The position numbers and the translations under genes are program-made. Positions 23,001 to 36,251 of a stretch of 64,000 nucleotides of DNA are shown one piece after another. The notes beneath the pieces were generated by a model, which was given only the letters and a program-made list of their open reading frames with translations, ran no database searches and was not told where the DNA came from. Numbering within the stretch: the first letter of the stretch is position 1; each line of letters starts with the position of its first letter. Location: assembly GCA_028826165.1 (NCBI GenBank), contig JAPDFW010000011.1, positions 437,001 to 501,000 on the forward strand, in the 5' to 3' direction. The DNA is from Anaeramoeba ignava. Lineage: Eukaryota > Metamonada > Anaeramoebidae.

Positions 23001-24713
23001 GATACATTAAAACAGGAAGACTTTTCTCAATTAAATTTCCAAAAAATGAACAATTTACTATTTTCGATTATCCATAAAAATCCAGTGATGATCCAAAAAA
23101 CAATCAAAAACATCACATCAATGGTTGAATCAGGAAGACAACCACAAGCCTTTCTTCGCTTTTGGACAAATGTTGTTTTTTCACAAATATCATCATCAAA
23201 TATTTCAATTAGAAGTCAAAATAGTGAAATTAGGAATTATATGTGCTATCAATTATTTATTCAGCAGAATTCTCTTGATGAAAAACCAATTCTTGTCAAT
23301 AATCTTTCTCTGAAAAATAACGCATTCCTAAATTTATTATCGATTCTAGATTCCGAATTAGCTCAATATGAAGGAAACGTATACTATAAATCATGGATGT
23401 TGAGCAATATTTGGTTCATTTGGTTTCTCATCAAATTCAGCCATTTTGACGATAAAAAATCTCAAAACCAACTTGATATTACAGTTTCCAAAATCAATAT
23501 CATGATCAAATTTGCTAAAAAACTCCAGAAATTCTATTTTTTATTATTTCCTATTTCACATCTTTATTTGCAAATTATTGAGAATGAAATTCCTGGAAAT
23601 GATTTGGAAAATCCAAAAATTTCTAAATTACATTCCATTTTTATTCAAATTTGGAGAAAATCAAAGAAAGAAACGGAAAATTTTGTTGATGAAAATAAAA
23701 AAGAAATTGTTGAAGTTCTTGATGTTTTATTGACAAAATTTAAGTTGATAAACGAAGCATTTGGAAAAAAATTACCAAAAGAGGATCAAAATATTGATGA
23801 AAAAAATGATGGAAAAGAATTTTCTCAAACATCTCATTTATTGATAAAAATTGTTTCCATTTTGACATCATCATCAAATTTGCGAAAAAAAGAAAATCAT
23901 TCACAATCAGTTGAAAAAAATCCACAACTAGAACAAGTAAAGAAAATCAAAAACGAAACAAAAAAATCATCAAATAACGAAACAAAAGAATCACAAAATC
24001 CACTTAATTTTGAAAGAGGAAAATCCATTCATTTCCAAACTATTAAAGAATTCAACGAGATCAAAAACAGAATTTTAAAGAAGTTTCAAATATTAAATGA
24101 AAATTTAGTAAATTTCACTGAAAATTTCCAAGAATTCCAAAAATTCTATGATAAAAACTTGCTTGAAAATTCACCGAATGAAGAACGTTTGAATGGATTT
24201 CGTATTCAATTTTTTCCTTCTTTGAATTCATTGATCCAAGATTTGATCAATTATTCGAGATTAATTGCAAATTTAAAAGAAAAAAAGAGGGAAAGTTTTG
24301 AATGGTTTGATAATTTGAATGAAGTTGAAAAAAATAATTTCGAAAGATATCTTGTGGAAAAAGTTAAAATAATTGATTCAATATCAACAAAAATTGAAGA
24401 TTCAGTTAATAGAATTTCTCGCAATCAAATTTTAATTGATAATTTTTCCGACATGATCAAATATGATTTTCTTCCAAATCAAAAATCAAATGAACTTAGT
24501 ATTTCTTGGTTAATTGTTCTTGGTTTTATTTTGGATTCAAGTTTGGAATTCTATTTAGAACAATTCAATTCGTTTTTGAAATTAAAGTTGAAGGATATTT
24601 TTTCTCATTTCTTTGAATTGAATCAAGAAAATGAATTAATTCAAAAACATGAAAAATGGCTTCAAAATTTCTTTTCAAAAATTGATCGAAATATTTTTCA
24701 AAAGAAAAATTAA
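20006..24713 (+). CDS. Large unidentified helical protein, ~1,500 residues, two frame changes
   Basis: Exon 1 is 20006-20116 (37 codons) and the rest starts at 20199. After an Asn/Gln/Lys run, the product is rich in Leu/Ile/Phe helices with low-complexity Glu/Asn inserts (near 21590 and 22790), like a HEAT/ARM-type scaffold. I do not recognise the family. Coding sequence continues to 24713 in three frames. The first change (20870-20890) coincides with an exact tandem copy of the 10-mer AATTGATTCA; removing one copy restores the frame. The second (near 22380) is repaired by one extra T in a T6 run. A 107-nt GT-AG intron (22289-22395) would also join the frames, but it looks coding in composition. 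Either the gene is inactivated, the assembly has indels, or introns are cryptic. Conceptual protein boundaries are therefore uncertain. Confidence 0.65.
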
Positions 24714-24789
24714 AATTAAAAATAAAAAATTTTCATTTTTTTCATTTCCAAAAAAACAAAACAAAACAAAACAAAACAAATTTTAATTA

Positions 24790-25807
24790 ATGAAAGTTTT
24801 ATTATTTTTAATTATTTTTGCTTTTATTCAATGTTACACACTTTATGGATTAACTGGAGAACTTGAATTAGTATCAGTTGATCCAGTAACAGCAATACAA
24901 ACTGCTATTGGGAAGATAATTTCACATGAAGCATTTGGAGTATTTGATATAAATTTTAATTTTAATTTTAATTTAAATTTTAAATTTTAATTTTAATTTT
25001 TAATTTTAATTAAAAAAATTAAAGGAAAATTTAGCTACTTTAGATCCTGATAATAATTTAATGTATTTTGTTGGAACAAATTTAACAAGTTTAAAAATTT
25101 GTTTAGTTTCTGTTTCTCTTCAAGATGGACATGTTGTTGATGAAATTGTTTTACCTTATGTTAGTGAATCATTTATTGGAGTTGGAGAATTATGCAATAT
25201 TGATCGTTCAACAGGAGATGTATTAGTTATGGGAAGAGATCCAGCATACAATTACTATCACAATTTAATTCGAGTTACACCATCAACAAAAACATATAAA
25301 TCACTTGCAATTTTCAATTTGATTGATCTAATTGGTGGAGCATACACTTATGATTACAAAAACGGAATTCAATGGATTCAATTATGCATCAATAATTCAG
25401 GTCAAATTGATGCAAGATTAATTGGTTTTGATGGAAATACTGGCCAAATGGTTCATAATATTGAAGACAGTTATTTGATGAGTGTTCTTACTTTTGATCC
25501 TGTTACTGATTTAGTTTGGGGTTTGGGTCTTAATCCTCCTGATTATGAATCTAGAGTTTTACTTACTCTTGATTCTTCTAATGCTAATATTTCTAAAGTT
25601 GCTGATATTCAGGATTTTCTTATAATTGCTCCAATGGCTACTATAAATCCTGATGATAGAATTCTTTATTATTATATGGAAAATAGTACTTCACATGATA
25701 TTCATATGGTTGAGATAAGTATGAATGATTATTCTATTCTTAGAGATCCTGTTGCTTGTCATGATTTAGCTAATTGTGTTTGGGTTATGGAATATGACAA
25801 AGATTAA
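24790..25807 (+). CDS. Secreted or lysosomal protein, unknown, possible beta-propeller
   Basis: Two exons (24790-24939, 25025-25807) give 310 residues. The N-terminus MKVLLFLIIFAFIQCYTLYG is a clear signal peptide. The rest has no membrane segment. It repeats short beta-strand-like motifs of the kind seen in propeller lectins or dehydrogenases (GDVLVMGRDP, IGFDGNTGQMVHN, FDPVTDLVWGLG, INPDDRILYYYME). Four Cys residues lie in the mature part, two of them close together near the C-terminus (CHDLANC). I do not recognise a family. It is the most upstream gene before a 1.75 kb repeat region and follows the large unknown gene by 76 nt. Confidence 0.75.
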
Positions 25808-27540
25808 GGAAATTGAAATTCAATATTCAATTCAAAATTCAATTCAATTCAATTCAATTTAATTCAATTCAATATTCAATTCAATATTCAATTCAATTCA
25901 ATTCAATATTCAATTTAATTCAATTTAATTTAATATTTAATTCAATATTTTATTTAATTCAATTCAATTCAATCCATATTCAATTCAATTTAATTCAATT
26001 CAATTCAATATTCAATTCAATTTAATATTCAATATTTAATTCAATATTCAATTCAATATTCAATTCAATTTAATTCAATATTCAATTCAATTTAATTCAA
26101 TTTAATTCAATTCAATATTCAATTCAATATTCAATTTAATATTCAATTCAATTCAATTCAATTTAATTCAATTTAATATTCAATTTAATATTCAATTTAA
26201 TATTCAATTTAATATTCAATTCAATTTAATTCAATATTCAATTCAATTCAATTCAATTCAATATTCAATTCAATTCAATTTAATATTCAATTTCAATTTA
26301 ATTAATTTAATTCAATATTCAATATTCAATTCAATATTCAATTCAATATTCAATTTAATATTCAATTCAATATTTAATTTAATTTAATATTCAATATTCA
26401 ATTCAATTCAATTTAATATTCAATTCAATATTCAATTTAATCCAATTTAATATTTAATATTCAATTCAATATTCAATTTAATCCAATTTAATATTTAATA
26501 TTCAATTCAATATTTAATATTCAATATTTAATTCAATATTCAATTCAATATTCAATTTAATATTCAACTCAATTCAATATTGAATATTTAATTTAATTCA
26601 ATATTAAATATTCAATTTCAATTCAATTCAATTCAATTTAATTCAATATTCAATTTAATATTCAATTCAATATTCAATTCAAATCAATTTCAATATTTAA
26701 TATTCAATTCAATATTCAATATTCAATATTCAATATTCAATTCAATTCAATTTAATATTCAATTCAATTTAATTCAATTTAATTCAATTTAATTCAATTT
26801 AATATTCAATTTAATTTTAATATTCAATTCAATTTTAATATTTAAATTTAATATTCAATTCAATATTTAATTCAATTTAATTCAATTTAATATTCAATTC
26901 AATATTCAATTCAATATTCAATATTCAATTTAATATTCAATTCAATATTCAATATTCAATTTAATTTCAATTTAATTCAATTAAAAATTCAATATTCAAT
27001 TTAATTTAATTTAATATTCAATTTAATTCAATATTCAATATTCAATTTAATATTCAATTCAATATTTAATTTAATTCAATTTAATATTCAATTCAATTTA
27101 ATTCAATTTAATTCAATTCAATTCAATTTAATTCAATTTAATATTCAATTCAATTTAATATTTAATTCAAAATTCAATTCAATATTTAATTTAATTTAAT
27201 TCAATATTTAATTTAATTTAATTCAATATTTAATTTAATTTAATTCAATATTTAATTCAATTCAATATTCAATTTAATATTCAATTAAATCCAATTCAAT
27301 TCAATATTCAATTCAATTCAATATTCAATTTAATATTCAATTTAATATTCAATTCAATATTCAATTCAATATTTAATTCAATTTAATTTAATTTAATATT
27401 CAATATTCAATTTAATATTTAATTCAATTTAATATTCAATTCAATATTCAATATTCAATTTAATATTCAATTTAATTCAATATTCAATTTAATTCAATTC
27501 AATATTTAATTTAATATTCAATATTTAATTCAATTAAAAA
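25808..27540. repeat. ATTCAATT/AATATTCAATTTAAT intergenic repeat desert
   Basis: 1.7 kb built of pentamer and decamer units ATTCA, ATTTA and ATATTCAATT. Open frames in it are repeat artefacts. It lies between two same-strand genes and no gene is visible inside. Confidence 0.92.
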
Positions 27541-27559
27541 TTCAAAATAAAAATTAAAA

Positions 27560-27630
27560 AAAATTTTTTTCATTTTTTTCATTTTTTCATTTTTTCATTT
27601 TTTCATTTTCTTTTCTTTTCAATAATAAAA
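27560..27630 (+). promoter_or_regulatory. T-rich leader of NAT10
   Basis: Five successive TTTTTTCATTTT blocks, then TTTTCTTTTC, ending 10 nt before the ATG at 27631. This is one of the clearest examples of the leader motif. Confidence 0.55.
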
Positions 27631-30600
27631 ATGGTTAAAAAGAAAATTGATCAAAGAATAAGAACACTTATTGAAAATGGAATTAAAACTGATTATAGAG
27701 GGATTATTATAATAGTTGGAGATAGAGGAAGAAATCAAGTTGTAAATCTTCATTACATTTTATCAAAATCAACAATGAAAGAAAGACCAAATGTACTTTG
27801 GTGTTATAAAAAGGATCTTGGATTCACAACTCATCCAACAAAACGAGCAAAAATAGCGAAAAAGAAAAAGAAAAAAGAATTCAGAAAACAAATAAAAAAA
27901 CAAACATTAGTTGAACCTGTTAAAGAAGATCCTTTTGAATTATTTTTAAGTGCAACTAAAATACGTTATTGTTATTATCATGAAACTCATAAAATTCTTG
28001 GAAACACTTACGGAATGTGTGTTTTGCAAGATTTCGAAGCTTTAACCCCAAATATATTGGCTAGAACTATTGAAACTGTTGAAGGAGGTGGATTGATAGT
28101 GTTTTTATTGAATACTTTGAATTCTCTTCAACAACTTTATAATTTGACAATGGATGTTCATAATAAATTTAGAACTGAAAGTCATCAAAATGTTGTTCCA
28201 AGATTTAATGAAAGATTCATTTTATCACTTTCATCTTGTCAAGCTGCATTAGTAGTTGATGATGAATTGAATGTTCTTCCAATTTCAAATTATTCAAGAG
28301 AAATCAAACCAGTTTATATTAATTCAAAAAATCAAAATGAAAATCAAAATGAAAATGAAAATCAAAATGAAAATCAAAATGAAAATGATAAAATTGATGT
28401 TTATCAAGAAAGATTTAATCAATTCCAAAAAAATCAAAGAGAATCAGATAATCATCTTCAAGAAATTAAACAATCTTTAAATTCAACTCCAATTATTGGA
28501 AAACTCATTCAAATTACTAAAACTTTTGATCAAGCAAAATCATTACTTTCTTTTGTTGAAGCAATTTCAGAAAAAACATTAAATACAACAATATCAATGA
28601 CAGCTTCAAGAGGAAGAGGAAAATCTGCTTCATTAGGATTAGCTATAACTGCTGCAATAGCATATGGATATAGCAATATTTTTGTTACATCACCAAGTCC
28701 TGAAAATCTTAAAACATTATTTGAATTCATTTTCAAAGGTTTTGATCAAATCAATTATCAAGAACATATTGATTATGAAATTATTCAAGCTTCTAAATCA
28801 TCAATGAATAAGGCCATTATAAGAGTTAATATTTTTCGAGAACATAGACAAACAATTCAATATATTCAACCTCAAGATTATACAAAACTTGGACAAGCGG
28901 AATTGCTTATTATTGATGAAGCAGCAGCAATTCCTTTACCTATTGTGAAGAATTTATTGGGAAATTATTTAGTTTTTATGTCTTCCACAATTAGTGGATA
29001 TGAAGGAACTGGAAGATCTTTAAGTTTGAAATTAATTTCTCAACTCAGAGAAACAAGTGTAATTCTTAAGGATGATGATAATGATGATAATGATAACAAG
29101 GAAATTAATAAAAATAATGAAAATAATGAAAATGAAAATGAAAATGATAATCAGAATGGAAATAATTTAATTAGAGGAAAAAGAAAAGAATTTAAGAAAA
29201 AACCTAAAAAGGGAAGTATTGAAAGATTCCAAAAAATTGGACCTACAAAATCAATAACACCTTCTCGTTTTCTTCGAGAAATAACACTTGAAGAACCAAT
29301 TCGTTATCGTTTTGGTGATCCTATTGAGGAATGGATGAATAACTTATTATGTTTGAATGTCATGATTGAACCATTAGAAAATAAGATGTGTCCAATTCCT
29401 TCCAAATGCGAACTTTATTATGTAAATCGGGATGCATTATTTTCATATCAAGCAAGTTCAGAATCATTTCTCAGGAAATTAATGGCACTTTTTGTTAGTA
29501 GTCATTATAAAAATTCACCAAATGATCTCCAATTATTAAGTGATGCACCAGCTCATTGCTTATTTGTTTTATTAAGTCCAATTAATGAACAAACTTCAAA
29601 AATGCCTGATATTTTGTGTGCAATACAATTAAGTTTAGAAGGAGAAATTTCTAAGAAATCAGTTGATAAAGCATTTAGTGAAGGAAAAAGAAATGCAGGT
29701 GATTTAATTCCATGGACACTTTCTCAACATTTTCAAGTATATTTGAAATTAATTCAATAAAAATTTTTATATTTAAAATTAAAATTGAAAATTAAAATTA
29801 ATTTGAATAGGATAATAACTTCCCTAAATTATCAGGTGCTCGTGTTGTTAGAATAGCAACTCGCCCAGATATTTTTAGAATGGGATATGGTACAAGAGCT
29901 TTAGAATTATTAGAAGCATACTATTCAAATCAAATAACAAATTTAGAAGAAGAAATTAATATTGAAAAAAATCGAAATGAAAAAATATCACTTTTTACAA
30001 AATTAGAAAAAAGAAAACCAGAAAATTTACATTATCTTGGAGTTTCATTTGGATTAACACTTCAATTACTAAAATTTTGGAAAAAATCCAAATACAAACC
30101 AGTTTATATTCGATTAACCCCAAATGAAATTACTGGAGAACATACATGCATTATGCTCAGAAAATTACCAAATTTACAAATTGAAAAAAATGAATGGGTT
30201 GAAAATTTTGTTGCTGATTTCAAAAGAAGATTCATTTCACTTCTTTCTTATAATTTCAGGATATTTTCACCAGCATTATCATTGAGTATTCTTGATTCAA
30301 AAGGAATCAAACAAGAATCAATAAATGCAAATGAATTATTGATTTTTTTCAGTCATTATGATCTTAAAAGAATTCAATCATATTCACAAAATTTAATTGA
30401 TTATCAAATCTTTTTAGATCTTGTTCCAACAATGGCCAAATTATTCTTTATGGAAAAAATTGATATTCAACTTTCTCCTGTTCAAAAGGGAATTTTTTTA
30501 ATGCTTGGACTTCAGCATCATTTACTATCTGAAATTGAAAAAGAACTCAAAATTTCTCAATCTCAAATTTTGGCATTATTTAATAAAGCAATGAGAAGAT

Positions 30601-31007
30601 TCAATGATTTTTTCCAAAAATTACTTGAACAAGGAATTCAAGATCAAAATCCTTCATTGAAAGAATCAGATTCACATGAAATCATATTGAAATCAATGAA
30701 ACCTCTTCAAGAATCAATTGATGAAGAACTTGAACAAGAAGAAGTTAAAGTGAATAAATTTCTTGAACAAACTCAAAAGGAAATGATTGGAATTGGTGAA
30801 TTAAATTCTTATAAAATTGATGGTTCTAATGAAGATTGGGAAAATGCTTTAAAAAATTCTGATGATTTTAAATCAAATCAAACAATTAGTATAAAATCTT
30901 CTAAACAATTTTTAAATTCAAAAAAACCATTTAAAAAAAATCAATCAACAAAATTTTTTAATAAGAAATCAAATTTCAAAAAGAATTTTAATAGAAAAAA
31001 GAAATGA
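27631..31007 (+). CDS. NAT10: RNA cytidine acetyltransferase (NAT10/Kre33)
   Basis: ATP-dependent N4-acetylation of cytidine in 18S rRNA and tRNA; acts in the nucleolus in ribosome biogenesis. Two exons, 27631-29736 and 29811-31007, join in phase to 1,100 residues (human enzyme about 1,025). Family segments: start MVKKKIDQRIRTLIENG; DLGFTTHPTKRAKIAKKKKKK; VEGGGLIVFLL; Walker A TASRGRGKSASLG near residue 330 followed by FVTSPSPENLKTLFEF; DEAAAIPLP; FMSSTISGYEGTGRSLSLKL; and the GNAT part with LSGARVVRIATRPD and MGYGTRALELLEAYY split by a 74-nt intron. Asn/Glu-rich inserts (residues ~230-255 and ~485-515) are lineage-specific. The basic Lys-rich C-terminus fits a nucleolar protein. Confidence 0.96.
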
Positions 31008-31141
31008 AATCAAAACAAAAAGAAAAGAAGAGAAGAACGAATAAATAAATAAATAAAATTTTTTTTTTAGAATTAAAAATTTTCATTTTTTCATTTTTCA
31101 TTTTTAAAAAATACAATAAAAAATACAATAAAAAATACATA

Positions 31142-33302
31142 ATGGTTTGATTTATTTTTTAAAATTAATAAAATAAAATAAAATTAATAAAATAAAATAA
31201 TAAATTTAATAAATAAAAGGCAGAAGTTCTTGGAAGAAATAAATTAAGTCGTCATTTAAAAAGTAAAATAAGAGTTACTGTTGGAAAAAGAACTCTTGTT
31301 GGTCAATTTCTTGCATTTGATAGACATATGAATATTGTTCTTGGAGATTGTGAAGAATTTAGAAGAATAAAACCTAAAAAAGGTCAAAAAGAAATAAAAG
31401 AAGAGAAAAGAACACTTGGTTTATTAATTTTGCGTGGAGAAACTATTGTTTCTATTTCTATTGAAAGTCCTCCACCGCAAGAGGTTTGTGAATATTTTTT
31501 TTAAGAAAGATATTTTTATAATTTTAATTTATTATTTTTAATTTATTAATTTATTTAGACACAAACAACAAAATTACAATCTCAAAAAAAACCTGAAGGA
31601 ATTGCAAAAGCTGTTGGAAGAGGTAATTAATCCTTTTTTTTTTACAATTTTCATTAATTAAATTCAAATCAATTCAATTAAAATTGATTCAATCCAAGTT
31701 TAATTCAATTCAAGTTTTAAATTCAAATTTTAAATTAAATTCAAGTTTTAAATTCAAGTTTTAAATTCAATTCAAGTTTTAAATTCAAGTTTTAAATTAA
31801 ATTCAACTTTTAAATTTAATTCAAGTTTTAAATTAAATTCAATTTTTAAATTAAATTCAAGTTTTAAATTCAAGTTTTAAATTTAATTCAAGTTTTAAAT
31901 TCAATTTTTAAATTTAATTCAAGTTTTAAATTCAATTTTTAAATTAAATTCAAGTTTTAAATTAAATTCAAGTTTTAAATTTAATTCAAGTTTTATTTTA
32001 ATTCAACTTTTAAATTTAATTCAAGTTTTAAATTTAATTCAATTTTAAATTAAATTCAAGTTTTAAATTAAATTCAAGTTTTAAATTAAATTCAGTTTTA
32101 AATTTAAGTTTAAAATTTAAATTCAAGTTTTAAATTAAATTAAATTCTAAATTAAATTCTAAATTAAATTCAAGTTTTAAATTAAATTCAGTTTTAAATT
32201 TAATTCAGTTTTAAATTTAATTCAAGTTTTAAATTAAATTCAGTTTTAAATTTAATTCAAGTTTTAAATTAAATTCAAGTTTTAAATTAAATTCAATTTT
32301 TAAATTAAATTCAATTTTTAAATTAAATTCAATTCAAGTTTTAAATTAAATTTTAAATTTAATTCAATTTTAAATTAAATTCAACTTTTAAATTTAAGTT
32401 TAAATTAAATTAAATTTAATTAAATTAAATTCAAGTTTTAAATTAAATTAAATTCAAGTTTTAAATTTAATTCAAGTTTTAAATTTAATTCAAGTTTTAA
32501 ATTTAATTCAAGTTTTAAATTCAAGTTTTAAATTCAAGTTTTAAATTAAATTAAAATTCAAGTTTAAATTAAATTCAATTTTAAATTTAATTCAATTTTT
32601 AAATTAAATTCAATTTTAAATTAAATTAAAATTTTTAATAATATTTTATAATTTAAATTTATAAAGGAATGCCAACACCTCTTGTAACACAACCATCAAT
32701 GTTACAAGGTCCAATAAGAGGAATAGGAGGACCTACACTTGGAGTTATGACACCACAACATCAAACAATACAACATACAATTCCACCTACAATTCAACAA
32801 CCATTTCCAAGAGGAAGAAGTAAAAAACAATTTTTATTTAAATTTTAATTAATTTATTAATTTAATACTTAATTTATATTCTTCTTTTTTTTTATAAAAA
32901 AAAACACAAAAAAAAAGTGCCTCAAATGGGTTTTCAACAACCAATTATGGTAAATTTTATTTAAATTGAAATATTTAAATTGAAATATTTGATTTGGATT
33001 GAAATATTTGATTTGAATTTGATTAAAATTGAAATATTTGATTTGAAATTAAAATTAAAATATTTTAATTTTAAATTGAAATTAAAATAATTTTTGAATT
33101 GAAATATTTGATTTGGATTGAAATATTTGATTTAAAATTAAAATATTTTTTGATTTGAATTTTTAATATTTAGCCAATGAGAGGTGCTTTTCCTCCAAGA
33201 CCACAAATACCTCAAATGGGAATACCTAATCAAATGGGAATACCTAATCCAATGGGAATGCAACAATCTCGTCAATCACCTCAAATACCAAGAACTCAAT
33301 AG
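31142..33302 (+). CDS. SNRPB: Small nuclear ribonucleoprotein Sm-B/B'
   Basis: Core spliceosomal Sm-ring protein. Six exons: 31142-31144, 31220-31483, 31559-31622, 32667-32819, 32918-32949 and 33174-33302 (214 residues). The Sm fold is in exon 2: KIRVTVGKRTLVGQFLAFDRHMNIVLGDCEEFRRIKP (Sm1), then LGLLILRGETIVSISIE (Sm2). The Pro/Gly/Met/Gln-rich tail with PRGR and RGAFPPRP resembles the methyl-arginine tail of SmB. The first exon appears to be only the ATG, directly followed by donor GTTTGA; the intron ends AAAAG|GCA, giving Met-Ala-Glu-Val. No other upstream ATG fits. Intron 3 (1,044 nt) is a CAAGTTTTAAATT repeat. Confidence 0.9.
31640..32640. repeat. TTCAAGTTTTAAATTAAA repeat, SmB intron 3
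   Basis: Units of TTCAAGTTTTAAATTAAA and variants fill the intron between exons 3 and 4. Confidence 0.9.
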
Positions 33303-33452
33303 AATAATAATATTATTATTATTATTATCCATTTTTTTTATATTTTTTTTTAAAGAAAACAAAACAAAAATCATTTTTTTTCAATTTAAATAAAAAATAA
33401 TTAATAAATTTTTTTCATTTTTTTCATTTTTTTCTTTTTTAAAAAAATAAAA

Positions 33453-35463
33453 ATGGTTTCAAAATTAGTTGTTGTAATTTCAGGATCAATTTTAGGAATG
33501 TTACTTGGATTTAATAACATTTTCATAACAATTAGAAAATCACCAAATTTAATAGAAGGAATAGCAAATTTATTTTACAACAAAATGACAATATTATCAT
33601 TACTTCATACAATAATATCATTTGAAGTTTTTATTGGAGCTTTAGTTGTTGTGATTTTTTTTCGAACTCTAACACAATCAGAAGGATATCGGCTAATAGC
33701 AAGAGCAGTAATATATGCACTCTACAAACATTTTTTTGTTTTGACAATAATTAAACCTGGAAATGAAGATTTTTTCATTTGGTCAGTTTGGTTTTTGATT
33801 TATGGGTTTTTAAAGTTATTTGTTGCTTTGGTTAATGATAGATTTGAGGAAATTAATTCAATTAATGACACAACAAAAAAAAAACTCATTTATCTGCTTA
33901 TTCTTTTATCAAGCTTTTTTATCATCAATTTGGCTCTTTTTATTTTTGCTTATGAAATTTTTAAAGAAACTGATTTATTTGTTTTGTCCCTATTTCTTTA
34001 TGAATCATTAATGCTATTTGTGGTTCTTTTACATCCAATGTTGAAAGATTTTTTTTATTTGTGGGATATTTTTACTCACAAAACAAATTTCCAAAAATCA
34101 AAGAAGAAATCAATGTTTGTTGATTTGATTAGTGATTGGATTTTGATTTCTTTGATTTTCTTTAAAATTGTGTTTATTTCTCGAGGAAGTAGTTTATTAT
34201 CATTTAACGAATTGTTCAATATATTTAATTTCTCAATTACTTATGCTGAAGCTGTTAATAAATATCGTAAATATAAACTTTATACTCAAGCAATGGAATC
34301 AATTCAAACAAAATTTTACACTCCAACAAAAGAGGAACTTCAAAAAATGAAAGAAATTTGCACAATTTGTCGAGAAGATCTTATTGATAATACAATAAGA
34401 CTTGATTGTGGTCATTATTTTCATGTTGATTGTATACAAGAATGGATTCAACAGAAACAAATTTGTCCGACATGTAGAAAACCATTAAATCAAAATCAAA
34501 ATCAAAATCAAAATCAAAATCAAAATCAAAATCAAAATCAAAATCAAAATCAAAATCAAAATCAAAATCAAAATCAAAATCAAAATCAAAATCAAAATCA
34601 AAATCAAAATCAAAATCAAAATCAAAATCAAAATCAAAATCAAAATCAAAATCAAAATCAAAATCAAAACAATAGCAATAGCAATAACAATAACAATAGC
34701 AATAACAACAACAATAACAATAATCAAGATTATAATTTAAATTTGAATCAAAATGAAAATGAAAATGAAAATGAAAATCAAATTCAAAATGAAAATGAAA
34801 ATGAAAATGAAAATGAAAATGAAAATGAAAATGAAAATCAAAATTAAAATCAAAATCAAAATCAAAATCAAAATCAAAATCAAAATCAAAATCAAAATCA
34901 AAATCAAAATCAAAATCAAAATCAAAAAACCAAAATCAAAATCAAAATCAAAAAAATCAAAATCAAAATCAAAATCAAAATCAAAATCAAAATCAAAATC
35001 AAAATCAAAATCAAAATCAAAATCAAAATCAAAATCAAAATCAAAATCAAAATCAAAATCAAAATCAAAAATCCAAAATCAAGATAATCCAAATCAAGAA
35101 AATCAAAATGAAAATCCTATAATTAGATTTGTTCTTTCTCCTTTATTTTTGATTAGAAGAATAATTATTTATATTATAAATATCATCTTTCCAATTTCAA
35201 ACTCACAAAACCCAAATACAATTATTCAACCAACAAACAATGAAAGAAATCAAAATCAAAATAATCAAAATCAAAATCAAAATCACCAAAATTTTAATTC
35301 AATGATTCAACAAATTCAAGAAGTTTTTCCTCAAATTTCAGAAAATATTATTCGAGAAGATTTATTAAGAACATTAAATCCAAATCTTACAATACAAAGA
35401 ATATTAGATGGTTCTTTATTAATCCAAGAAAATAATCAACAAGAAGATATTTTATTGAATTAA
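33453..35463 (+). CDS. AMFR: gp78/AMFR-like ER membrane E3 ligase (RING-H2 plus CUE), frame broken in the linker
   Basis: The gp78 family are ER-associated-degradation ubiquitin ligases. The first part (33453-34847, 464 codons) has about six hydrophobic segments, then a RING-H2 from residue 303: CTICREDL, then LDCGHYFHVDC, then ICPTC. A (CAA AAT)n Gln-Asn tract and Asn/Glu runs follow. A second open part in another frame (to 35463) encodes a CUE domain, IQQIQEVFPQISENIIREDL, then LTIQRILDG. RING followed by CUE is the gp78 order, so I join them. Taken literally, the microsatellite contains one CAA-to-TAA change (34845-34847) and two length irregularities (near 34923-34931 and 35066-35074) that shift the frame, and no GT or AG lies in the tract for an intron. 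Assembly or replication slippage in the repeat is the likely cause; otherwise the CUE is lost. Confidence 0.8.
34490..35076. repeat. CAAAAT/GAAAAT coding microsatellite in the gp78-like gene
   Basis: Hexamer tract CAAAAT (Gln-Asn) at 34490-34670 and 34848-35070, with GAAAAT (Glu-Asn) and AATAAC (Asn) blocks between. It links the RING and CUE parts and carries the frame breaks. Confidence 0.92.
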
Positions 35464-35690
35464 AAGAAAATTAAGAAAATTATTTTCTGTTTTTCATTTC
35501 ATTTCTTTTCATTTTTTTTTAATAGGAAACAACAATTATAATAACGGAAAATAATCTTAATGAATATTTCCAAAAAATTTAATAAAATTCCTTTTTTTTT
35601 TGATAATAAAAAATTTGAAAAAAATCATTTTTCATTTTTTTCTTTTTTCTTTTTTCTTTTTTTTTCTTTTGCTTTCCAAAAATTTTATTA

Positions 35691-36220
35691 ATGGATCCTT
35701 CAATTAAAATTATTTTACTTGGAGATATGGGGTTATTAATTAAATTTTTAAATTATTATTCTTTAAAAAATGAAATTTATTTTTGAATTTTAAAAAATGA
35801 AATTTATTTATTCAATTTTTTAGAGTTGGTAAAACATCTTTAATACATAGTTATGTTCTCCAAACTTTTCAAGAAGAATATAAAACAACAATAGGTGCAG
35901 ATTTTCTAAATAAAAAAATTACAGTATTTTTTAAAATTTTAATTGAAAGAAAAAACCAAAAAAAAAAATATTTAAATTGAAAGAAATTTGTTTGTTTTTT
36001 TTTTAAAAAAATAAAATATAAAAAATAAATCAAATGCAAAAAACAAATCAAAAAAAAATAAATAAAAAAGATTGATGAAAATCAAATTGATTTACAAGTA
36101 AGATCAAAAAATTAAAAATTAAAAAAGAAAAAAAGCAAAAAAAAATTTTTTTCTTAATTTTTAAATTTTCGAAAAATTTTTTAATCCAAAAAAATAAAAC
36201 AAAACAAAACAAAACAAAAA

Positions 36221-36251
<31 letters not shown>

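Noticed and set aside
25808-27540. Possible centromere or replication-origin sequence
   Set aside because: An AT-rich array alone is not evidence; similar arrays occur throughout the window inside introns.
34485-34925. Minus-strand Leu-Ile and plus-strand Lys-Met frames
   Set aside because: Shadows of the CAAAAT/GAAAAT coding microsatellite of the gp78-like gene.
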